DNA of 64,000 nt from NCBI RefSeq assembly GCF_002575655.3, contig NC_053037.3:143417207-143481206 (forward strand), written 5' to 3'. This DNA comes from Aegilops tauschii subsp. strangulata. Lineage: Eukaryota; Streptophyta; Magnoliopsida; Poales; Poaceae. A program made the position numbers and the translations under genes. Under the pieces are notes generated by a model that made no database searches, was not told where the DNA came from, and saw only the letters and a list, made by a program, of their open reading frames with translations. Shown here piece after piece: positions 11,142 through 22,847 of this stretch (the stretch's first letter is position 1; every line of letters begins with the position of its first letter).

Positions 11142-12023
11142 TGTTGGATTTCGGGTTTCGGCAAATCCTTGAGGTTCGAACACTGGGGTGCGCACGAAGA
11201 TCTCTCTCTCTCCCTTGATCGCTCTCGCAACGATCGCAAGGCCTAGCTCAACGAACCCAAAGAACGAGAGACACAAGAGTTTATACTGGTTCGGGCCACC
11301 GATGTGGTGTAATACCCTACTCCAGTGTGGTGTGGTGGATTGCCTCTTGGGCTAAGGATGAATAGTTATAATGGAAGAACAACCTCCTGAGGAGAGGTGC
11401 TCTTGTGCTTGGTGAACTTGTGTGGTTGATGATGATCTGAATGATCTATCCCTTGCTACGATGGTGGCTAGTCCTATTTATAGAGGCCCTGGTCCTCTCC
11501 CCAAAATATTGAGCGGGAAGGGATCCAACAACGGCCAAATTCGAAGGGAGATAACTAGTACAAGTTATCCTGACTAAAGGTGGTCTTCGCCTGCCAAAGG
11601 CTCTGGTGGTGACGCCGTCTTGGGCTCCACAGTGACCTCCGTCCAGTCGTCCTGCCGGTCTTGGTCTCGTTGCACCGATATGGAAACCCTTGCCTGATGG
11701 CTCGGGACTCCTCGCCTGCGCTTGCCCCTTTTGCACCACAAAGGAAACGAGGACACCGCGCGCGCTGGGGCCTGTCGGCCGCCTGCTTGGCTCCAGTCGT
11801 CATGGCTTGCATCATAGGAATCTCGTGAGGTGCTCCTTGCCTTGATCTCTCTGCACCTGTACGGCCCCGGTGAGTCTTGTGTCGTCCGCCTCGCGAGGCT
11901 TGGCCCCTAGCGAGGGTCTTGAGTGTTTGCTGGTGAAGATTGGCCGTATAGGGCCGCTGGCTGAGCCACACCATGGGCCACAGGCAGGCTAGGCTGGGGA
12001 CACCCCTTCCCAGCACGCCGACA
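11142..12023 (-). repeat. R4 3' LTR (882 bp)
   Basis: On the minus strand it starts TGTCGGCGTGCTGGG at 12023 and ends AAATCCAACA at 11142. The adjacent polypurine tract at 12024-12041 identifies it as the 3' LTR. It is visibly diverged from its 5' partner at 30780-31649, far more than the N LTRs are from each other. The TATA box is at 11475-11482 (minus). Confidence 0.92.
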
Positions 12024-12041
12024 GTAGCCCCCGGGCCCAAG
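12024..12041 (-). other. R4 polypurine tract
   Basis: On the minus strand CCTTGGGCCCGGGGGCTAC abuts the 3' LTR. Confidence 0.75.
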
Positions 12042-12266
12042 GCACGCTCGGACTTGGCTTCGAGGCGAAGCCAAAGGGCAAGTGCGGAGCACCGCGGGCC
12101 CCAACAGCCTGCGGCCTCGCTTGATGTGTGGCAATTGATTGGACATGGGCGTCTCCGCTACCCCATGCTGCCTCGGCAACTGCCCGACTTAACGAGTCCT
12201 TGCTGCATGCAGAGAAAAATCATCCTTACCTGTGATCGTGGGGATCGCCGGTTGGCCTTCTCCCGC

Positions 12267-12293
12267 TATAAATGAGGAGGGGGCAGAGCCCCC
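12267..12293 (+). promoter_or_regulatory. TATA box and 5'-leader hairpin of the R4 antisense gene
   Basis: TATAAATG (12267-12274) lies 84 bp upstream of the ATG at 12358. Just after it, 12279-12293 is a perfect short inverted repeat, GGGGGC-AGA-GCCCCC. The same arrangement occurs in R5 at 33979-34005 with loop GGA. This points to a dedicated promoter on the strand opposite to the element's own transcript. Confidence 0.6.
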
Positions 12294-12357
12294 ATCGCTC
12301 ATCTCTTCCTGCTGCGCTCGCTTCTTCTTCCTCGCTTCATTGCTAGTACCGACTCCC

Positions 12358-13153
12358 ATGGAACCTACGAAGAGGTTCTCGGCTGCAGAGAAAGGGAAGG
12401 CCCGCCAGGAGGGGCCCAGCTCTCTGCCGCCCAAGAGGCGCGGCCGTCCCCGTAAGCACACCGCGACCCCCGCCGTGGCCCCTCGCGGCCGCGACGGCGC
12501 CTCTTCATGTGGTGGGAGTCGCCCAGGTCATGGCAGCCCCGTCGATGAAGGGAGGCACGCCATGGTTGCACGGCCTCCCCAGCCGTGCTTCCAATCGGCG
12601 GAGGTGCTGCCGGAGTTCGTCGTGTGGTCGGAGAACCTGGCCGGCACCTGGCTTCAGCTCCCACGCTTCTTCGCCGTCGAGCTGCCAGCCACGGGTCCAA
12701 GCGGGCTCTGGCTGCAGGCGGACGGCTGTTGCAGCAAGGCTTCATGGGTCACGCGAGGTCTCTGCGGTGGGCAATGCAGCCCTGGGTCGCGGCTGGCAGA
12801 CGTTTGCCCGCGTGCTTGGCCTGGGCAGGCGGTGCACCCTCCACTTCAAGTATGATGGCAACGCGACCCTCTACGTGAGTGTGTTCGGAGAAGACGGCCG
12901 CCGCGTCGGGTGCTGCCCCAAGGACAGCGACGGCGGCGAGGTGCTTGGCCTTGGCGACGGTCGAGATGAGGGTGAGGGTGGTCTTGCCTTCGGCGCTGGC
13001 TGCTGCTCGCCCAGCTACGACGATTCTCCCTCCGGCGACAGCTCTAGCAGCGGCAGCTACGACCAGCCACAACGCCGCCGCGCCCGCTTCGAGGGTGGCA
13101 GCGGGTCATCTCGTCGCCGCGCCCCAGTGAAGCGCGAGGAGGGGTCCGACTGA
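12358..13153 (+). pseudogene. Antisense gene of R4 with AT-hook and B3-like DNA-binding domain
   Basis: From ATG 12358 (MEPTKRFSAAEKGK). At about residues 27-34 is KRRGRPRK, an AT-hook core. The B3-like region begins LPEFVVWSENLAGTW and LQLPRFFAVELP, and after a one-base frameshift near 12748 continues ALGRGWQTFARVLGLGRRC and TLHFKYDGNATLYVSVFGED. This order (LPxxF, then GWxxF, then LxxGxxxxFxxxG) is that of plant B3 domains. The C-terminal third is Ser- and Arg-rich, ending at 13153. It is antisense to R4, between integrase and 3' LTR. A second, diverged copy is in R5 (34079-34893). Function is unknown; DNA binding is inferred from the fold. The frameshift means this copy is probably dead. 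Confidence 0.7.
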
Positions 13154-13764
13154 GCTGAGGAGAGCGCCATGGGTCCATCCTCGCTTGCTGCTGCAGGGGC
13201 ACGCGCCACTTTTCTTTCGTTCTTTCTTTTCTTCCTGCATTAAGAGAGAGACAAGTATGGGGCCCCATAGGGGCGTGCAACGAACCATGGTTTCCAAGTT
13301 GCTATGCTCTGTTTATTTTTCCGGTGTCGCGTTGCAGCATCAATGTTTTATGTAGGCGCGTAGCGGTAACTTAGCTTGACACGCTCGAAGTAGTTTTCGC
13401 CTCATGAGGCGCGCATTTCCCAGTACCTGGCGAGGCCTCCTTGGCATGGGAGGCGTCTAGGAACTGCAAAAATTCGTTAGGAAACTCTTATTCTTCCAAG
13501 CACTGGTCGCAGGCGCCGCTGGCCACTATCCAGCGCTTCGCATCACGGTGGCCGAGGGGATTGAGAGAAGTGTGCCAGCTTACAAGCTCGAACGAGGGTG
13601 CCTCGCGAAAAACAGGAAAAGCGCTCACGAGGGCACCTGTCCAGTCCCCTCGCGAGGCATGCAAGAGAGAGTACAGGTCGAAATAAGGAACCGAAGGCAG
13701 AAACGGAGGCAAAAGGCGGTGGAACCAAGCCGGCAAGGAATACCGAAGGCAGAAACTGAGGCAT
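13154..13764. other. R4 internal region downstream of the antisense gene
   Basis: Probable 3' untranslated region of the B3-like gene, with no convincing reading frame. Near the end a 22-bp motif starting ACCGAAGGCAGAAAC is directly repeated (about 13690 and 13742). The Copia sequence begins at about 13765 with no LTR, so the junction is a deletion breakpoint rather than a clean insertion end. Confidence 0.5.
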
Positions 13765-16700
13765 AGGAAATGACTTTCATTCTCTTTTCTATTTTCTGAT
13801 GTGGTCGGGTTTTGAGTCTTTACTCAACTTTATACTTTGCAATACAGGCAAGAATTCTTTCTTTGATTGTTCCATTTTGAACTACTTCAAAATTTTGTCA
13901 AGGTATGTACTCATTGAAAAAACTTATCAAGCGTCTTGATTTATCTCTATAAATCTTCATGCTCAATATGTAAGCAGCTTCACCGAGGTCTTTCTTTGAA
14001 AAACTCCTTTCAAACACTCCTTTATGCTTTGCAGAATAATTCTACATTATTTCCGATCAACAATATGTCATTCACATATACTTATCAGAAATGCTGTAGT
14101 GCTCCCACTCACTTTCTTGTAAATACAGGCTTCACCGCAAGTCTGTATATATGCTTTGATCAACTTATCAAAGCGTATACTCCAACTCCGAGATGCTTGC
14201 ACCAGTCCATAGATGGATCGCTGGAGCTTGCATATTTTTTTAGCACTTTTAGGATTGACAAAACCTTCTGGTTGCATCATATACAACTCTTCTTTAATAA
14301 ATCCATTAAAGAATGCAGTTTTGTTTATCCATTTGCCAGATTTCATAAAATACGGCAATGCTAACATGATTCGGACAGACTTAAGCATAGATACGAGTGA
14401 GAAACTCTCATCCTAGTCAACACCTTGAACTTGTCGAAAACCTTTTGCGACAATTCTAGGTTTGTAGATAGTAACACTACTATCAGCGTCCGTCTTCCTC
14501 TTGAAGATCCATTTAATCTCAATGGCTCGCCGATCATTGAGCAAGTCAATCAAAGTCCACACTTTGTTCTCATACATGGATCCCATCTCAGATTTCATGG
14601 CCTCAAGCCATTTTGCGGAATCTGGGCTCACCATCGCTTCTTCATAGTTCGTAGGTTCGTCATGGTCTAGTAACATAACCTCCAGAACAGGATTACCGTA
14701 CCACTCTGGTGTGGATCTTACTCTGGTTGACCTACGAGGTTCAGTAACAACTTGATCTGAAGTTCCATGATCATCATCATTAACTTCCTCACTAATTGGT
14801 GGAGGCATCGCAGAAATCGGTTTCTGCGATGAACTACTTTCCAATAATAGAGCAGGTACAATTACCTCATCAAGTTCTACTTTCCTCCCACTCACTTCTT
14901 TCGAGAGAAACTCCTTCTCCAGAAAGATTCTGAATTTAGCAACAAAAGTCTTGCCTTCGGATCTGTGATAGAAGGTGTACCCAACAGTCTCCTTTGGGTA
15001 TCCTATGAAGACACACTTCTCCAATTTGGGTTTGAGCTTATCAGGTTGAAACTTTTTCACATAAGCATTGCAACCTCAAACTTTAAGAAACAACAGCTTA
15101 GGTTTCTTGCCAAACCATAGTTCATACGGTGTCGTCTCAACGGATTTAGATGGTGCCCTATTTAACGTGAATGCAGGTGTCTCTAATGGTAGTGGTAGAT
15201 CGGTAAGAGACATCATAGATCGCACCATATCTAATAAAGTACGGTTATGACGTTCGGACACACCATTACACTGTGGTGTTCCAGGTGGCGTGAGTAGTGA
15301 AACTATTTCACATTGTTTTAACTGAAGGCCAAACTCGTAACTCAAATATTTTACCTCTGTCACCATATCGTAGAAACTTCTATTTTCTTGTTACGATGAT
15401 TCTCCACTTCACTCTGAATTTTTTTGAACTTTTCAAATGTTTCAGACTTGTGTTTCATCACGTAGATATACCCATATCTGCTCAAATCATCTATGAAGGT
15501 CAGAAAATAACAATACTTGCCGTGAGCCTTAACACTCATCGGACCGCATACGTCAGTATGTATTATTTCCAATAAGTCAGTTGCTCGTTCCATTGTTCCG
15601 GAGAATGGAGTCTTAGTCATCTTGCCCATGAGGCATGGTTCGCAAGCATCAAGTGATTCCAAAAGTCCATCAACATGGAGTTTCATCATGCGCTTTACAC
15701 CAATATGACCTAAATGGCAGTGCCACAAATAAGTTGCACTATCATTATTAACTTTGCATCTTTTGGCTTCAATATTATGAAAATGTGTATCACCACAAAT
15801 GAGATCCAACAAACCATTTTCATTGGGTGTATGACCATAGAAGGTTTTATTCATGTAAACAGAACAACAATTATTCTCCAACTTACATGAATAACCGTTT
15901 TGCAATAAACATGATCCAATCATATTCATGCTGAACGCAAACACAAAATAACACTTATTTAGGTTCAACACTAATCCCGAAAGTTATATGGATTGTGCGA
16001 TGATGATCACATCAATCTTTGAACCACTTCCAACACACATCGTCACTTCACCCTTAACTAGTCTCTGTTCATTCCGCAACTCCTGTTTCGAGTTACTACT
16101 CTTAGTAACTGAACCAGTATCAAATACCGAGGGGTTGCTACGAGCACTAGTAAAATACACATCAATAACCTGTATATCAAATATACCTTTGTTCACTTTG
16201 CCATCCTTCTTATCCGCCAAATACTTGGGGCAGTTCCGCTTCCAGTGACCAGTCCCTTTGCAGTACAAGCACTTAGTCTCAGGCTTAGGTCCAGACTCGG
16301 GCTTCTTCACTTGAGCAGCAACTTGCTTGCCGTTCTACATGAAGTTCCCTTTCTTTCCCTTTGCCCTTTTCTTGAAACTAGTGGTCTTGTTAATCATCAA
16401 CACTTGATGCTCTTTCTTGATTTCTGATTTCATCATCATGAAAAGCTCAGGAATCATTTACGTTATCCCTTGCATACTATAGTTCATCACAAAGTTCAAC
16501 TAACTTGGTGATGGTGACTAGAGAATTTTGTCAATCACTCTCTTATCTGGAAGATTAACTCCTGCTTGATTCAAGCGATTGTAGTACCCAGACAATCTGA
16601 GCACATCCTCACTGCTTGAGCTATTCTCCTCCATGTTTTAGCTATAGAACTTGTTGGAGACTTCATATCTCTCAACTCAGGTATTTGCTTGAAATATTAA

Positions 16701-17063
16701 CTTCAACCCCTGGAACATCTCATATGGTCCATGATGTTCAAAACTTCTTTGAAGTCCCGATTCTAAGCCGGTAAGCATGGTGCACTAAACTATCAAGTAG
16801 TCATCATATTGAGCTAGCCAAACATTCATAACATCTGCGTCTGCTCCTGCAATAGGTATGTCACCTAGCGGTGCATCAAGGACATAATTCTTCTGTGCAG
16901 CAATGAGGATAAACCTCCGATCATGGATCCAATCCGCATCATTGCTACTAATATCTATCAACTTAGTTTTCTCTAGGAACATATAAAAATTTAAAAGGGG
17001 AGCAACATCGCGAGCTATTGATCTACAACATAGATATGCTAATACTACCAGGACTAAGTTCAT
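13765..17063 (-). pseudogene. gag-pol: Copia gag-pol polyprotein, degenerate and 3'-truncated
   Basis: Pieces in order: Gag N-terminus around FLEKTKLIDISSNDADWIHD (to about 16785); a zinc knuckle, CLYCKGTGHWKRNCPKYL (16310-15984), a CCHC nucleic-acid-binding motif; the GAG-pre-integrase region and integrase zinc site (HCHLGHIGVKRMMK, 15971-15360); the integrase core (15366-15076); the Copia C-terminal region (15060-14413); and RT with GKWINKTAFFNGFIKEELYM and SIYGLVQASRSW (14388-14068). Order INT before RT is diagnostic of Copia. Several frameshifts separate the pieces. The catalytic YVDD region is degraded, and the frame ends near 13765. Confidence 0.85.
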
Positions 17064-17122
17064 GATAAATTAAAGTTCAATTAATCATATTACTTAAGAA
17101 CTCCCACTTAGATAGACATCCC

Positions 17123-17669
17123 TGTCATGGAATTGTCACGGCAGATGTCCTTAGTGTCAGGACTTCGTCGCGAGGCCAACGCATCTATGCGGTAGCTTGA
17201 GAGGGGTTGGGCGGAATCGAGAGACACAACACAAGACAGGGATTTAGACAGCTTCGGGCCGCGGGAAACATCATCCAGTAATAACCCTACATGCTGTTTG
17301 AGGCTAGGTCTCATTATGATCATGAATGAATCGCCGGCTCGGCCGGCTCTTTGTGTCTAGCCCTAAAGATTGTTTCTTGTCCCTTCTTTGGGGTGCCCTA
17401 CCCCTCCTTATATAAGTTAGAGGGGCGGGTTACATGTGGAGTCCTAGTAGGACTAGGACTAGTCTATCTTCTCTTACAAGTTGATTATAAGTCAGGGTCT
17501 TGCTTCCTCGTAAAGGAAATATTCGTCATCCCTTTCCTCTTAATCCGGCCCATCATAACATGAGCCGGCCTTCTGGGCTTTGGGCCTTGTTGTCCATCTG
17601 ACCCGCCCGCCGGGTTACTAATGAGTCGCCAATTCCGGCCGGGTCATACTGCGGGGTATATCCCCGACA
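17123..17669 (-). repeat. N 3' LTR (547 bp)
   Basis: Minus strand begins TGTCGGGGATATACCCC and ends AATTCCATGACA. The polypurine tract lies at 17670. TATATAAGG on the minus strand near 17410 is the probable TATA box. Confidence 0.95.
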
Positions 17670-17684
17670 TTAGCCCCCTGTTTA
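17670..17684 (-). other. N polypurine tract
   Basis: AAACAGGGGGCTAA on the minus strand abuts the 3' LTR. Confidence 0.75.
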
Positions 17685-18169
17685 ATTTGGATTTATCCAT
17701 GTTAAACTGATCGTGTAAAATAAACACAAGAACGAACTTGATAGGTTGTGCTTCGGGTTAAATTTTTGTAAGCCGACACCTGATCATCCCTAAGTCCTTG
17801 AAATTTCCTCCTGGAATATCCGGGTCAATAGGCCAGCTTCATAATCCATTTGCTGACATTGGCTCTTATAAAGAAATATTATACGAAATAATCCATTTGA
17901 GTCGGTTTCCAAAACTCCGGCTTAATAAACATCTTAGACTCAAGATTCATATGGTGATCTGCCAGTTTAAAGATGTAGAGGCTGGCTAGTTATAATTGCC
18001 AAAATTACCGTCTTGTAAATATTGATAACACCGGGTCATAACTGTTGCCGACGCTGGGTCATTATTATTGGTGACACCGGGTCATGCTTTTTTGCAAACA
18101 CCGAGTCAATCTGGTCTGCTCCAAACTGAGAATTTGAAGATTTTTTCTCCCTTATATGCATATCACCTG

Positions 18170-18825
18170 TAGCCCCCAAGTCTTAAGAGGAGAACATAGT
18201 GATAACTTAAGACTTGCTTCAATATAAGTGTTGCAAGCTTGAAGAAAACCGGGTTATTCATCTCCATAAACTGAATATTCCACATATGTAGCCCCCAAGT
18301 GACGGGTTGTCATGCTTGCAGCAACCTGGGACTTGTAATTGCCTTATGCTCATAAAAACTTCAACCAGTGTAGCCCCCAAGGGCCGGGTCATTATGCAAT
18401 AATGAGCAGGGACTTTGTAAATATGATCATGTAAACTTGACCATCAACGTGTAGCCCCCAAGGGCCGGGTCAGTAAGATATTACCGAGCTGGGACTTTGT
18501 ATATGATTCATTGATAATAACATCATATGATGTAATCTCCACCATGGGGCTTGAACCCACGTCCACAAGGTTAAGAGCTTTGTACTCTACCAACTGAGTA
18601 GTGGATCTTTCAATATAATGGATTAAGGCTTGTGTACCTGGAATTTTCGACAGGAGCAATTGGTAGCCCCCAAGGGCCAGCTCATTACAATGGGATGAGT
18701 CGGGTCTTCAATAAGTTGATCAAAAAATGACTGTACATTAGCCCCCAAGTGCCATGGTGCATGCTGGCAGTGACATGGGACTTGCATATTCGATATAATA
18801 TCAATTTGAATAATGTAGCCCCCAA
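18170..18825 (-). repeat. Seven dispersed PPT-like motifs in N
   Basis: CTTGGGGGCTA on the minus strand occurs exactly at 18170-18180, 18289-18299, 18371-18381, 18452-18462, 18663-18673, 18739-18749 and 18815-18825. Each is followed by a diverged unit with GGACTT... or CCGGGTC... sequence, so the whole is a decayed tandem array of ~80-120-bp units. Variants occur near 19331 and 20174. Confidence 0.8.
18535..18607 (-). pseudogene. tRNA-Lys(CUU)-derived relic
   Basis: On the minus strand the 73-nt segment keeps the D loop (CAGTTGGTAGAG), the anticodon loop CTCTTAA (anticodon CUU), the CCTTG anticodon stem and the T arm GTGGGTTCAAGCCCCAT of plant tRNA-Lys(CUU). One base of the D stem is missing and the acceptor stem no longer pairs, so it is a pseudogene. 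It lies on the sense strand of N, whose primer-binding site also matches tRNA-Lys. Confidence 0.8.
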
Positions 18826-19266
18826 GTGTCGGGTCGTAAGCCTGCAGCGACTCGGGACTATTCCTTCCATTGTTGAATAATCATATCCATTGATAAAATA
18901 ATAGCCATTGCGCTTAAAGCGACTTTGAAAACCTCAATCATAATACTAGTTATTGATAACCATAATAAAAATCCAGCCGTGTTGGCTATTAAATATTTGA
19001 ATAATATAATCCGGTTTGGAAAACCGGTTCCTGTGATGTTGAATCATACTGCCAGTTTAGGATACCTGTGCAGTAAGGGTGATAACCCAATCTTTAGAAG
19101 ACAAAAACTTCCAAATGTTTATGATTGTCATATATGGCGATTTATCATCCAAAGTCAAGTCGGGTTAAATAGAAACCACAAATATACACTTTAGATATAT
19201 GATCAAAAAAACTTCAAGTAAAATCCAAAAAATTGTTTGCAAAAAGAGACTTCAAAAATTTTGAGG

Positions 19267-19700
19267 CTTCTGATTTGAATACGATCAGAAAACCGTTCCA
19301 AAGGGGTTAAGCTAAGATTCGAATACGATTGTATAGCCCCAAGTGGCTTTGGCGTTGCCGATCAAGAGTGTACCGACAACTATGTTCTCTTTGGTTCGAA
19401 TACGACCTATGTTTGAACAGGAAGCCCCCAAATGACCTTGAGAGTTGTTTAACGACGCTGATTCGAATACGATCCACGTCAGTTCCCAAAAGGGGTTGAG
19501 CTATGATTTGAATACGATCAAGAAGCCCCTAGTGAGCTCGGCAGTGTGCCGTTTAAGAGGGTACCGACAGCTATGTTCTCTTTGGTTCGAATAGGACCTA
19601 TGTTTGAACAGGAAGCTCCCTAGTGATCATGAGAATATTTAACGACTCTGATTCGAATACGATCAGGGTCACACCAAAAGGGTTTAAGCTAAATTCGAAT
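19267..19700 (-). repeat. ~190-bp tandem repeat in N (about 2.3 units)
   Basis: Units start near 19267, 19455 and 19648. Each opens with CTGATT(T/C)GAATACGATC and an AAAAGGGGTTRAGCTA motif; the complete ones also contain CTATGTTCTCTTTGGTTCGA and CCTATGTTTGAACAGGAAGC. Confidence 0.75.
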
Positions 19701-20857
19701 ACGATCAGCTCCCAATGGTCATTAAAGTAGGGTACCTATGTTTGGGTTGTGCTTTGTAACAGACTCTTTTTGGTCCATTAAATTTTTCCTGAGAACTCGA
19801 ACTTTGCGAGAGATAAATTCTTTTTGAACCGGAAAAACCGGATATTGAGAGTTTCAAAGCTTTGTGATAGAAAAATTTACCTTGAACTGGATTTTGAACA
19901 GGATTTGAGAGGTTCAAAACTTTGTGGCAGATAAATTTCCCTTGAACCGGATTTTAAACCGGATATTAAGAGCTTCAGTGCTTTGTGGGAGATGTCAAGT
20001 CTCTTGAGTCGGATCTAAACCGGAATCCTTCTTTTTAAGCCGGAAATTTTCTAATGGCCTTTAAACTTTTCACTAGTATGGCGGTAGCCTCCGGGACCGA
20101 ATTATTTTTCCCTCCAATGACCCGGAGTTCTTGAATGCATTGAAACTGACCAATGCTGCCGAGTCATATCATTGTAGCCCCCGAGTCTCAAGACGACTCG
20201 AGTTGTTAGCTTTGAGATTCTCCATATTGACCATAGCATAAGGTGTATATCATTGGTGTTGATAGCGCGATGTGAATCCACAGAAGGTTGAGGTAACTGC
20301 GGCGGGTTATAAATGATCCTGTGTGAGCTGTGTCAGCAACTCGGCCAATGGTCCCTTCCAACTGGCTGTTTGAAGTTAACCAAACTGTAGTGGCGGCGAC
20401 TTGTGCGCCTGCCCATTTGAACCATCCAGTGCGGACGGCGGCTGATAATACATGATAATTTGCCTCCAATTTTGTTGGAAGAAAAAACTGGGCTTCCCAA
20501 GCCGTGACTTGCTCATACTTAATAATCAGCTCACGCAGACGGATGTGGCCCGGTATGTTGATATAGACCAGGCCGCGAGAGACGGACGGAGAAGATGACC
20601 TCAGCATCAGAGGTGGATCAAACAGATGAACCGGCCGCGGTGTTGTAAACCAGCCGCGAGCGGGTCAACCATGTTTGTTTAGATATAGCAAACAATTGTC
20701 CTGCATCAACAATAGTGCAGACCAAGGCAAAGATAAACTACTCTTTGACAAAAATAATACGTGCCAATAAAATATATCTTAGATGGATATCACCTGATGT
20801 GCCAGGCCGGAAAGTAACCCGCCATGAATTTGATGATCACTAGGTGACGTTGAAATC
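19701..20857. other. N interior, AT-rich non-coding
   Basis: Short repeats of the type GAACCGGATTTT...GATATT(GA)GAG (19790-20030). No frame with recognisable similarity. Confidence 0.5.
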
Positions 20858-21062
20858 ACTCACGGGCGAGTCAGCCGCGGGTGCAGGTAGATGAGTCGGC
20901 CGCGGTGTTGTAAGCCGGTGCGGACGAGCAAGTTGTCCTCCGCGTTGTAAGCCGGTGCGGACGCGTGAACCTGCGGTGAAGGCGGACGGGCGAGTCGTCC
21001 GTGGCGTTGTAAGGTGGTGCGGACGGGCGAGTCGGCCGCGCGTTGATGTAAACCAGACCGCA
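20858..21062 (-). repeat. GC-rich degenerate tandem repeat in N
   Basis: Four to five units of ~45-60 bp built on GTTGTAAGCCGGTGCGGACG and GGGCGAGTCGGCCGCG. Confidence 0.65.
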
Positions 21063-22462
21063 GGGGCGACAGCTGTATATAACAACACTATAGGGCAGAG
21101 TGGTTGTTTTCAAAAAATTAATAAGTACTGATAAAAGTAAGCTGGATGGATATCACTTGATGTTTTTTGTTCGGACAACGGATAATCCGTTCATCGCGAC
21201 CGAGGCGGTTTAGGCTGGTCGGCGGCTCAATATGGTCCCGGCAGCTATCGCGATGTGCGTCGTGATATCTTGACCATTTGTTGGAAGTGACCAAAAAATT
21301 CCAGCAAATAACTCTCAACTTTGAATAAATCTGATTACATCCGTACGCAGCTTCACATAATCACATGATCGAGTACCAGTTGGACTAGTACGTGAAGATT
21401 CCCTGGACTCGGTTCAAGTCCACACGACATTATTGATTTCCTTGGGACTTGGAACCTTCTGACTTGACATGGAGCAGCAATGACAACTTTGTTTGATAGA
21501 TGATGCTCTGCGACTGGGAAGTGGCAGCAACAGCCATAAACTCAAATCGCCTCAGCTCGTGCATGTAAATCGACTCAGCCTTGAACTATTGCTCAAAAGA
21601 GAGGTCTGTATGGGGTAGGGCTCGGCCGTGGAAACAGAAGTCCGTGGGGATGGAGAAGCGCCGGCAGAATGGCGGCTCATCTTGGAGCAACCCAGCAGCA
21701 GGATGCCAACAAGGTGAGTCAGGGGCGGCGCGGTGAACCGGAGGTGTGCGTCCGCGACGGCTGCTCAAGGTGGAAACGGCGGAGGCAGCCAGCACATTGG
21801 AATAAAGCGAGGTTGCCGCCCGGCGTGAGGCCTTGGGGTGATTCGAAGCGCATCAGGTGGCTAGAAGCGTCGCAGCCGCGATGGTGAAGACCAGGCAGGG
21901 CCACAGCCACAGCAGAGCTCGGCGGCTCAAAGGCGTTTTTGGAATCACGGGAGCGAATCAAAGCAGCTGCGGCTAGAGGCGCACGAGCCATGTCGAGCGC
22001 GGTGAGCGAAAAACATCAGGCGGCGGCAGCAGCTCAGATGCAGAAGCATTGGAGAGGTGCCCCGGCGAAGTAGCTTAGTGAAAGCCAGCGGAGGCGGCGC
22101 CGGCGTCAGTGGGTCCAAGGACGTAGACGTGCGAGCCGCCAGGCGAGTCAACGGCAGTCTCCGCGTCGCTGTAGGTAATCTGCTTCGTACGAGGAATAGG
22201 ATGCTGTCGGTTGCCTCTGATGGGCTTCTTTCCTTTTCTTTTTTCTTCTTTTTGGTAATCAAGGTCCAGTCCAACTTGGCAATTTTTCCTGTCCTTAACT
22301 CCTCCTCGTAGCTTCCTTGTAGTAGTAATCAGAGTTGACAAAGAAAAAGCTAACTTGGCTTCTAATGACGTACTAATCCAAAACGTACTCTCCTTGTCTT
22401 CTAGTGGCGTACTAGCACTTGAAAACATCAGGGTTGATGCTTGATGTAATGGAAACAATGCG
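21063..22462. other. N interior, no recognised gene
   Basis: GC-rich 21600-22200, then a T-rich patch around 22225. I see no conserved protein domain on either strand. This is probably the structural leader region (packaging signals, being near the 5' LTR). Confidence 0.4.
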
Positions 22463-22532
22463 CTAGCGAGGAATCGAACCTGCGACATCCCGATCGGCAA
22501 GTCCAAACCAACCAATCGAGCTGATGCGCTTG
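22463..22532 (-). pseudogene. Possible second tRNA-like relic in N
   Basis: The minus strand contains a B-box match, GGTTCGATTCC, preceded by an A-box-like CAGCTCGATTGG. The outer four bases on each side can pair (GCGC/GCGC). The D, anticodon and T stems do not pair well and I cannot assign an amino acid. It may be coincidence. Confidence 0.3.
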
Positions 22533-22847
22533 TCTGCACTCTTTGACTTGATCAGAGGCAACAACTCGGCGACTCGAACAGAAAACGTCTGCAACATTGA
22601 TGGTTTCGGCGAACAAACATCTGTAGCCACATTGGAAGATCTTGTCGTTCTCGGACGGCTTACAAACGCGTGACTTAATAACGGCACGCCAAAAAATCCA
22701 TCTGCCTTTCGAGTTATGTGCGGCAGCACGCACGAAACCCTAAGTTCTCAAACTTTAATCTTTCATCGATGACTTTTCTTCACTTGATGACCGCGAGCTC
22801 CTCGATCCATGGAGAGCTCCCTCCAAGAACAACACCACTGTGCGCAG

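Noticed and set aside
17108..17323. Short frame in each N LTR (also 22763-23068) as a possible leader peptide
   Set aside because: Repeated only because the LTRs are repeated; it starts downstream of the TATA box but has no conserved motif that I can support.
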